A program made the position numbers and the translations under genes. From Dioscorea cayenensis subsp. rotundata (taxonomy: Eukaryota; Streptophyta; Magnoliopsida; Dioscoreales; Dioscoreaceae), in assembly GCF_009730915.1 (NCBI RefSeq), contig NC_052489.1, forward strand, positions 1,116,001 through 1,180,000: a DNA stretch of 64,000 nucleotides. Reading direction: 5' to 3'. Shown here piece after piece: positions 55,201 through 64,000 of this stretch. A model generated the notes under the pieces. It was not told the DNA's origin. It did no database searches and saw only the letters and a list, made by a program, of their open reading frames with translations. Each line of letters starts with the position of its first letter. Positions within the stretch are counted from its first letter, which is position 1.

Positions 55201-58200
55201 AACTGAGATTGAACAACAAAGTAAGGATACTTTGTTGCCAACCATGTTGAAGAAACCACCATCTGATCCTATCTTATCCAAACAAAGGAACAATCAAGAT
55301 TCGCTTAGCACCGACAAGAAACCAACAAAACCGAAGACCATTTCCAGGTGGATAACTCCAAAGAAAGGTTCCAACGCTACAAGTGTTTATGTTCCTGCTC
55401 ACCCTCCTTCGAGATATAACAGTGCGCCACCCGCCCTTGCGATTTCTGCAAATTCACTTGATAATGAGGCAGGTGAAACTGCTGAGGTTTCGCCAACTCT
55501 GACTTCCCACCAGAAACTGACGCTGCCCTCAGTTGAAGAGGTTGCTTCTCATACACCTGCTCCAGTCCCACCTGCATTGCAAGCTCATACTTCACCACCA
55601 CCATCACCTCCACTGCCGCCTCCTCCACTGCCTGGTACTACACCTAACATTTATCTTAAAGAGCTCTCTTCATCTTCCTCACCTAGTCAAATTTCAGGTT
55701 TGGGCAGAGAAATGCTAAATCAGATTCCACCTCCGCCTTCACTTAGACCACAACCTTCTCTGCCACCTCCTCCACCACCGCCACCGCCTCCACCTCCACC
55801 ATCTCGTCCTTTGGGGGTTTCAATGCCTTCTACTTCACAGTCTTCTCAGACAACTTCCTCTTCTACACAAAGCAGAATTGGGCTCCAATCTCCTAATCAA
55901 ATTCCCACACCTCCCCCTCCTCCACCACCACCTACAAGATCACATCCAGGTTCATTTCAAGTTCCTCCACCCCCACCTCCCCCACCTCCTCCTCGAGGTC
56001 CACCCCCTCCAACATTTGCCCCTCCACCACCACCACCTCCTCCTCCTCCCCCAAGTCTCATGGAGCATCATCAGCCCCTCCCCCTCCCCCTCCACCTCCA
56101 CCTCCACCGCCCTATGCTTTCAAGGACATCTATAGTTTCTCCACCTCCACCACCACCACCACCACCTCCGCCACCACCTTCAATGCGTAGCTCATCAAGT
56201 GCTCCACTTCCACCCCCTTCCCCACCTCCTGTAATGGCTGCATTGACTGGGCCCAATAGATGTCCTTCTTTGACACCTCCACCACCACCACCACCACCAC
56301 CACCTCCTCCAATGGCTTTTGGAAGAGTACCTCCTGCCCCTCCTCCTCCTCCTCCTCCTCCTCCCCCACCTCCGCCTCCTCCTCCCCTAGAGCACTTGCA
56401 GGAGCTCCACCTCCACCTCCACCCCCCACCCCCACCTCCCCCACCTCCTGAGCACGTGCAGGTGGGCCACCTCCGCCACCTCCACCACCTCCCCCTCCTG
56501 CTCCTCCTGGAGCACGTGTAGGAGGGCCACCTCCACCACCCCCGCCTCCCCCTGGAGCACGTGCAGGAGGGCCACCTCCACCGCCTCCCCCTCCACTTGG
56601 AGCACGTGCAGGAGGGCCACCTCCACCTCCCCCTCCCCCAGGAGCACGTGCAGGAGCACCACCTCCGCCACCTCCCCCTGGAGGGCGTGCAGGAGCTCCA
56701 CCACCACCGCCTCCTCCTGGTCGTGGAGGTCCACCTCCACCTCCACCTCCCTGGGGGACGCACTTCTGGTCCTCCACCTCCACCCAGGGCCCCAGGAGCT
56801 CCTCCGCCACCTCCTGGTTCCCTCCCCTCTCAAACTGGTGCAAAAGGGGCAGTTGGAGGGAGAGGAAGGGGCAGCATACGTCCTGCAAGCCCAGGCTTGT
56901 CTGCCTCAGCACCACGAAAGTCTACATTGAAGCCACTGCATTGGGTAAAAGTTACAAGAGCTGTGCAAGGAAGCTTATGGGCAGAATTACAAAAGTCTGA
57001 TGATTCTCCAGGGTATGATAAATTATTTTTATTGTGCTAGTTCCCTACATCAAATTTTATTCAATTTTCTCCAATGATTTACTTGTTTTTATGATTTTCG
57101 TATAATCTACTAGGTCATTCTCAATTTATTTTAGAGCTTTCTGTGTCTTGTTTCCCCACTACATCTTTGATGGTGCTAGATACAGAACTTAATTTTCAGT
57201 TTTGATTTATAATCAGCCTTGCCTGCACTTATTCTTCACCACTTTCATGTAGGGCTTCAGATTTTGATGTGTCAGAGCTTGAGAGTCTCTTCCCTGCAGT
57301 TGTCCCAAAATCTAATGATAGCAAGTCAGATGGGCGTCGCAAATCTCTTGGATCAAAAACTGATAAAGTTCACCTGGTAACATATTAATTCTGTGGATGC
57401 TGGAATTTTTATCTCCATTGTTTTTTAAACTTCGTTTCTGATTTTTTTTTTGCTAGATGCACATCTTGCGCCTCTTGCAATCCATATTAGCTGTTTGTGC
57501 CTGCATGCCCGTAGATTATTTGAATATCTTGTCTGCTGATAGCAATGTTTTACTCTGTTTTAGTAGAATCCCGATACAATATTCAAACTGTGTTGGGAAA
57601 TTGGAGGTTGACAGCGGGGTGACAAAATTTGCAAGAATGATGATGGATTATTTCATTGCTGAAATTCTGGAAAATGTAGTCCTTTTAACTGAGATCTTGA
57701 TTATGGCTACCGTACTATCATATATTATGAGCTAATTCTGATTCAACATTGTGATTAAAGCATATGGTAATTTAGGAGATGCATCTCCAAGAAGAGCAAA
57801 TGGAGGATGATTTAGGTGATGTTGCTCAAAGAGACATGTTTGTTAAATCAAGTGCTCAATAACAATTACTGTTCACAGATATATAAACTTAAAATTTATT
57901 AAAAATGAAGAGTTATGGATTTGCTGGTGCAAAAAGTTGACAGGATTGATGAAGCATGGCCTTGAACATCATGACATAATTGTATATATAGTTTAGGAAC
58001 CAAAGAGTCACGTGTTTGATCCCCTCTTAATTAGCATTATGGCATTTGCTACAGTTTTAAATGTTAATGTTCTTGTTCATTGCATTACACTTTCATACTG
58101 ATGGTATTATTTTATTTATATAATATTTGTTTTGTAGATTGAGTTAAGACGAGCGAATAATACTGAAATCATGCTCACAAAAGTCAAGATGCCACTTTCG

Positions 58201-61200
58201 GATATGATGGTAAGCCATTTATAGTTCTTTCAGTCATTTTGTCGAACTTGCATGTTTAGAAAAGAAAAATAGATTCATCTAAGTTATAAACTTGTAAAAT
58301 CTCTGCTTTCTACCAATATTTAATTAGCTTAATGCATGGTAATTTTCACAGCGGATGATACTTAAAAAGAATGTTACACCATTTTGTATCATGAAATTGT
58401 CGGACATTTACATTTTCTTGTACATACATACTAGAGGATAACCTCCATTCTTTCCTCATATAGAAAGATCTCACTTTATAATTGAAATGAGGAGCTATGT
58501 GCAGAGTTATCAATAATCTTCCACTTGTACGTAAGTATTACCACTTAAATTTTCCTTTTCCCAATTTTGGGGAAAAGTAGGGTTTCACCTATGAAAGAAG
58601 CAGCGATAATACTCTTTTCAGAGTTACGAAAGATCTTTTATATATATTTCGCAGTAATTATTGATGCTTAAAATTTCTTTGTTTGCCCTCAATTTAGAGT
58701 AAAAGTAATATTTGACCTATGAAAGAAGCAATGATAATTTATTGACGGTTTGATATATCATTTAGAATTATACTAGTAATGAAGGTGAAATATTGACAAT
58801 CTGATATCTCTCTTTTCATTTTTTTTTCCTTTTGCGTGAAGCAGTATTGTGTGGTGGGGTAATTGTCTTTTTCCATGTCATAATGCAAATTCATCCTCTG
58901 CCTCTGCAGAGTTTACTTTATAGTCATTGTTTGCAAGTTATGTCAGCTCCCAAGAACTATTGTCTTCATTGTTACTTTTATAATGTGTAAATTGTACTTG
59001 TTTGTTCGAGTCAAGGACTCAAGGATGCATAATTAGATATGAATGCTTGACTTGGCACTTGCTTGTGCGGGTTCATTTTCAGTTTTGCTTCTGAGGTTAG
59101 AAGTAGCTATTGACTCATCATATACTACTTGCAGAGTGCTGCTCTAGCTTTAGATGATTCCATTTTGGATGTTGATCAAGTGGAGAACCTCATCAAATTT
59201 TGCCCAACCAAAGAGGAGATGGAGCTTCTCAAGGTTCTTAGTGCATAAGTTTTATCCAACCTTTCATTCTTGTTTTTCCACTCATTTTTTTCATTTTTTA
59301 TATAGATGTGCTTCTTTCTTTTGGTTGTAGAACTACAATGGTGACAAGGATAATCTTGGAAAGTGTGAGCAGGTAAACTTGTCACTTCATGTTTATTTTG
59401 GTTTATATATCATTATATTGTGTGACAAAATCAAATCTCTCATTGATGAGTAGATACAGTTATTAAAAATAGTTGCACATATATTTACAGTCATTATCAT
59501 GCGCTACATTTTTGTTTCCATGTATTTGATTTTGCTTCTCGTTTGGTGTGATAATATTGTGTTTCAAACATGATTGAAAAATATATCCTTTAATTAAAGA
59601 TTTCTTATTAAGTTACTACAACTGATCTTAAGACTTAAAATTTACTTGGCTGACATTGCATTCCATATCTTTGTGCTGGTATCAATGCCTTGTATAAATC
59701 TTTGTGCCAAACTTGGTCTGCAATTTGTATTTATTCCATTTGTGATGTCTCAACCTTGCTTTTCCCTTGTTATTTGTCTAGTTTCTCATGTTCATTATGA
59801 GCAAGAGGGTGAATCTTGAGATGTTGGTAAAGTTGATTTTGGGCCTTTTACATATATACTCTTGTAAAAATGCGAAAATCACACATATACCCTCATAAAG
59901 TTTATTTTCCATGTAAACCCCTGAAAATTTGGAATTTTTACATACATACCCATCACCAAATTGACCATGAGTTATTGTATTAAACCATTTGATCGGGTTA
60001 TGAAAAAGAGCTTTTTATACCTTACTTGAATACTGTAAAATTTTTATTCTCTCAAATATCTTTAGGAGGGGTGTAGAGATTATTTTCATGAGTATATGTT
60101 CAAAATATAAATTCAAAATATATTTATTTTATAAATGGTTATAGCTTAAAATACTGAAAGAAAAATCTAAAAGGCTAAATAAATTAGCTTACAGTATTTA
60201 CAAGTTTATATATATATATATATATATATAAAGGATATTAGAGACATTTTACGTATTTCTCATATATTTTTGATTATAAGCAGTTAGCTTGGCTCAAGAA
60301 TCCCAATTCTTCACGGTAATGTATGAAAAGAGAAACTTTGTGAGGATATGTGTAATGTAAATATTTATGTATGAAGTCCTTGTTTATTAGTATTATCATT
60401 AATTATGATGATGATGATGATGATAATGATGATTATGATGATTTTGTGTTTGTTCAAGGCCAAGAAACTACCCTTCTATGTTCAAAAAACCAGTCTAAGG
60501 GGAGGTCCTGGTTGCTTTGCTTGCATTTTTATTTTATGTGCATCATGGTTGCATCATATTGTTTTCTTGAAAGCTTTAATATGACGTTGGGCTATCCAAG
60601 TCTCACTGCTGTAACTGGTTGTGCCTTTATTGTGCAGTTTTTCTTAGAGTTGATGAAAGTTCCCAGAGTGGAATCCAAGTTGAGAGTGTTTTCTTTCAAA
60701 ATCCAATTCAATGCACAGGTCATTTGTACTTTCAACTTTAATTGTTATGCATGATTACTTGAGTGGATGATTTGACACTGATTAGCTTCTGCCACCTGTC
60801 TTCAGATTTCAGATCTTAGAAATAGTTTGAACACTGTGGACAATGCATGTGTGCAGGTAAATGGTCATCTGTACATACAAGTGTGTGCTCATGATATTTA
60901 TCTATCTTGTGAAAACTTGTCAGATTCGGAACTCAGTGAAACTGAAGGAAATTATGAAGAAAATTCTTCTTCTTGGGAATACATTAAACCAGGGAACTGC
61001 TAGAGGTAACATGAATTTTTTATCTGATCTCTATGCCACTCATTGTGAACTTTTAAGTATTACTTCTGCAATTTAATTTACTCAACTGATGATGTATGGC
61101 ATATTATATTTTACACTGAAAGAGAATACATGATTGATTAGATAAATGTTAAACATGGCAGACAACAGCCAAAACTGCATATGTTATCCCTGCGCTGATG

Positions 61201-64000
61201 AAGATCTAAGCCTGCTATTATTTAGAATTATCAAGTATTTGGTGATATTATTATATTTTAGTCAGGTCCCACTTGCTTCTATGGAAATGTGGTGAAAATC
61301 AAGTGCTTATATGTTTAAACCAGTAAAGAGATTCCTCTTAGGACTCGTTTGCTATGGTTGTTTGGTTGAAGAGTGTCTGCATGTGAGGAATTTTTTTGAA
61401 AACATTTGTGGAGGGAAATTTTATATGAGCGGATCACACTTTGTCTTAATTAATACTAATTGAAATTAAATAATTTAAGACTAAAATCGATTTTTTAAAC
61501 TAATATATATATATTAATATTAATATTTTAAAAAATAATTGGTGAATATATATATATATTTTTAAATAAATGAATTTTATAGATAAGAATAGGTGAGATA
61601 ACTCTAGGTGTTCGGTTTGAGAATGTTAGTAGTTCATGAGCCAAACATCATCTATGTGGATTTGGGGCCTTAGATGTACATTTTTCTTCTGCTCTTTATC
61701 TCGAGGATTGATAAGGGCATAGTTGATGCAAATATTTGTGTATTCGAATGTCAAAATATCAATTTGAAGGAGATGCTTCTATAAGTACCTTTCCTATGTT
61801 ATTTCTTTTGCCCATTGTTGAAATCATTTTTCCTCGGGTATTATTTTAGGCTATCCTGTTTTCTTTTGCCCATTGTTGGAATCATCTTTCCTCAGGTATT
61901 ATTTCTTTAACAGAGGATGTATGCTACTCTTTGTTGCATTTGAGTATTCAATCATGTTTCCTATAACTTTTTTTGTCATTTCACTTTCTCTTTTAGCTTC
62001 AGCTGTGATTTTTATAGGTTTAAGAATTCCCCACATTCTCCTTAAAACCCTTGTTCTCCTTGAGTGATCTTGGATGATTAAAATTGCATATTACTTGTCT
62101 CCTGTGCTTCCTTTCATTTCTTACACTTTTATCCCTTTTGGAAGTAATGTCTGTGGTTCAATCTGTGCAGGTTCAGCTATTGGTTTTCGTCTCGACAGTC
62201 TTCTGAAACTTACTGATACCCGTGCCACTAATAATAAAATGACACTCATGCATTACTTGTGTAAGGTACAATAGTTGTCTCTGCTTTTCATAGTTGATAC
62301 TTGTCTTAATATAATGTCACCAGCTTGTTACTTTCACAAGGTTAAAGAAAGCTGCTTGCCTTCTGTATCTAAATTCTTCTTTATATGTATCCCTAATCAA
62401 AAGTACTTGTGTTGCTGTATTATTTAAAAGAAAAAATCACTAGAGATTGAGAGAGGATAGAACTGACAGAATCTTCATATATATTTTTTAAATCCAAAAT
62501 TGTAAAAAATAGGAAAATAAATATTCCCATTGCAGATCGGCTTCCATTTTTTTAATTCCTGAATTTAATGATTTCATAATTATATTACCTCATATTTCTC
62601 TGTCATGCTAACTCATGTCTGTAGACTTTGTGGTTTGGACCTACTTGAGGTTTTATCTTTCTATAATTAATAAGCATAACAGGAACTAATCTGATTTAGA
62701 TGTATTTTCAGCATTTTTTGTTTCTTCATTTTATGCCAACATCAGTGTTTTAATACACTGTCTTGAAAACCAGGTTCTTGCCTCAAGATCCTCACATCTC
62801 CTGGACTTTCATGAAGATCTTCCTAGCCTGGAAATTGCATCGAAGGTTATATCGTATAACATATATTGCTATCGCTCTTGCAAGATTCATTATTTTTTTA
62901 CCTGAAGGCTGTGTGACGCAGATTCAATTGAAGTCCTTGGCTGAAGAAATGCAAGCTATTGTCAAAGGTCTAGAAAAGGTTGAACTAGAACTGACGGCAT
63001 CAGAAAGTGATGGCCCAGTATCAGAAGTATTTCGCAAGGTATGGCCAAGTATTGCAGTTCAGCATCCCTCTTATCTGTAATTTTACCACTTTATATGAAT
63101 TTAATCTTGTTTAGTTGTCTATATTGCACAATAATTGCATCTGTATTGATTATAGGATGAATTTCATGTTGTTCCTCTTCTTTGATGCTTGCTGTGTCTT
63201 CCATTACTAATTGTGCAGTGGTTGCACATCTTACTAGATTTGTGATTATACAATGCGACTCTTAGTGACTAATATATAAAGAAAATAATAAATGTGTTGC
63301 CCATGGCAACAGCGCATAAAATAAACCCTTATAACTTAACGACTGTCTTGGATTCCACTTGTCCAAGCAACTGGTTAATATTGTTCAAATTGCCCAGTAA
63401 GGAGCCGTCCATCACTAGAATTTGAAGACATTATTCAAACTTTTGCTGAAAGAACAAATTGGCACAAACTAGAACTACTACAGTGAAAGAACCCATAAAA
63501 GACTACACTAGTAGCAAGTTAACAATAGCTTATGTGATATATATATATATATATCTCAAAATTCCCATCCATATTAAGGTGAGGCTACAATATGCATATG
63601 CAAGTTACTGGAGACATGTTAGGACATGAAATAACAGAATTGCAGGCCAACACCCCATATTGAAGTAGGTATGATCTAAATCAAGGTATTAGTTAAGGTC
63701 AAGGAGCTATTGCTCTCAAGCTTGTTTGCTGTGGGGGCATCTCAGGTCTTCATTCCACATTTGCCCGCTTTACCTGTGGACTGCAGTATTGAAATGGTTT
63801 ATTATCTTTTTTAATCGCGGTGATCAGTTTCGCCATTTGTGGAATGATTTGCTTGTTGCTAATTGTTGCCTTCTTCGTATTGTTTCCCTTTTGTTGTTTT
63901 ACATTTGTTATTTGACCATCAAACTCTTTTGTGTCTCTTCTAGACCTTGAAGGAGTTCATTGCAGTAGCTACCGCTGATGTTCGGACTTTATCATCCCTG
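52222..64000 (+). CDS. class II formin (PTEN-like + FH1 + FH2), 3' end beyond window
   Basis: Nucleates and elongates actin filaments. Exons: 52222-52294, 52612-53310, 53386-53607, 53687-57011, 57253-57376, 58138-58209, 59135-59233, 59331-59372, 60638-60718, 60806-60856, 60924-61005, 62171-62265, 62774-62845, 62922-63038 and 63944-beyond. Exons 1-3 encode the PTEN-like domain of plant class II formins (MALFRRLFYRKPPDRLLEI, DYPRQYEGCP, LMHCERGGWPVLAFMLAG), which binds phosphoinositides and membranes. A long acidic linker has a 23-aa tandem duplication. The FH1 region is proline runs with GARAGG spacers, binding profilin. FH2 starts LKPLHWVKVTRA and includes LLGNTLNQGTARG and GFRLDSLLKLTDTR. 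Odd: an extra T in TTTT (52836-52839) breaks exon 2, whose length otherwise fits; the FH1 frame slips several times between about 56050 and 56760; the exon 2 donor is GC. All FH2 exons seen are clean, so the gene is probably real and the slips suspect. Confidence 0.93.
54989..55126 (+). repeat. 69-bp in-frame tandem duplication in formin linker
   Basis: Two copies starting at 54989 and 55058 encode SNFDDKIHKSVIANEVRS and nearly the same again, 23 codons each. They differ at only a few bases, so the duplication is young and frame-preserving. It lies in the disordered acidic linker between the PTEN-like and FH1 domains. Confidence 0.9.
55600..56810 (+). repeat. FH1 proline-coding minisatellite
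   Basis: CCT/CCA/CCC-rich repeats, in the 3' half organised as units of about 40-50 bp built around GGAGCACGTGCAGGAGGGCC (GARAGGP) followed by 7-8 prolines. Units at about 56440-56700 are near-identical, implying recent expansion or gene conversion. The complementary strand therefore shows long Gly-rich open frames that are not genes. Confidence 0.9.
60396..60440 (+). repeat. (GAT)n microsatellite in formin intron
   Basis: Imperfect GAT/GATAAT repeats inside the intron 59373-60637. Intronic, no coding role. Confidence 0.85.
61803..61906 (+). repeat. 58-bp-period tandem duplication in formin intron 11
   Basis: Two copies of a stretch beginning TTCTTTTGCCCATTGTTG and ending CTC(A/G)GGTATTATTT start at about 61803 and 61861 with few differences. 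Intronic and without apparent function. Confidence 0.8.

Noticed and set aside
56071-56915. Long Gly-rich open frames on the minus strand
   Set aside because: They are the exact complement of the formin FH1 proline repeats; GGX codons mirror CCX codons. No start context, splice support or independent domain.
61340-61650. Possible MITE in formin intron 11 (GGACTCGTTTGC... and GCCAAACATCATC)
   Set aside because: Ends only loosely resemble inverted repeats and no target duplication is evident; too weak to list as an element.

Overview
This is a piece of a flowering-plant nuclear genome. It has intron-rich genes with GT-AG introns, very AT-rich gene-poor spacers, MITEs and SINEs, and only plant gene families: DUF538, a CC-NB-LRR, plastid chorismate mutase, a WEB-type coiled coil, a PLS-type PPR, DUF863, organellar MetRS, DUF1336/EDR2_C and a class II formin. 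The sequence alone does not fix the species. I could not decide with confidence between a non-grass monocot and another angiosperm with an AT-rich genome.

Layout: (1) 0.2-1.3 kb, minus, a three-exon DUF538 gene. (2) 2.1-5.3 kb, minus, a single-exon CNL immune receptor. (3) 6.7-9.1 kb, minus, a six-exon plastid chorismate mutase. (4) 9.1-13.4 kb, spacer with a well-preserved SINE (10-bp target duplication), a second SINE 3' end and half of a dispersed repeat pair. (5) 13.4-16.7 kb, plus, a WEB/PMI2-like coiled-coil gene with a long leader. (6) 16.9-18.7 kb, plus, a PPR gene of the At3g29230 type broken by two one-base shifts and a reduced C-terminus. (7) 19.5-20.5 kb, plus, a UPF0301/AlgH-like gene. 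(8) 20.5-25.2 kb, spacer. (9) 25.2-30.8 kb, plus, a DUF863 gene with a large leader intron. (10) 31.2-32.5 kb, nested MITEs. (11) 32.8-37.4 kb, minus, a 12-exon organellar methionyl-tRNA synthetase, sharing a 268-bp GC-rich divergent promoter with (12) 37.6-39.5 kb, plus, an HNH-domain gene whose last-exon acceptor lies in a 143-bp triplication. (13) 41.3-43.5 kb, minus, a nine-exon DUF1336/EDR2_C gene. (14) 44.5-52.1 kb, long AT-rich spacer with one orphan GC-rich, G-box-bearing island. (15) 52.2 kb to beyond the right edge, plus, a class II (PTEN-like) formin.

The genes do not form a pathway; this is ordinary plant gene neighbourhood. From memory, chorismate mutase (At3g29200), the PPR gene (At3g29230), UPF0301 (At3g29240) and DUF1336 (At3g29180) lie close together on Arabidopsis chromosome 3, so the window probably preserves an ancient microsyntenic block.

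The most notable signals are: repeated single-base insertions, mostly in short homopolymers, that disrupt otherwise clean genes (PPR, DUF1336, formin) and look more like residual assembly indels than independent decay; duplicated splice sites at both introns of the HNH gene; three apparent GC-AG introns; an in-frame stop in a coding-looking N-terminal extension of the WEB gene; and a Tourist-like MITE nested in another inverted-repeat element. I saw no convincing new multi-gene system, no CRISPR array, no RNA gene and no recognisable LTR element.
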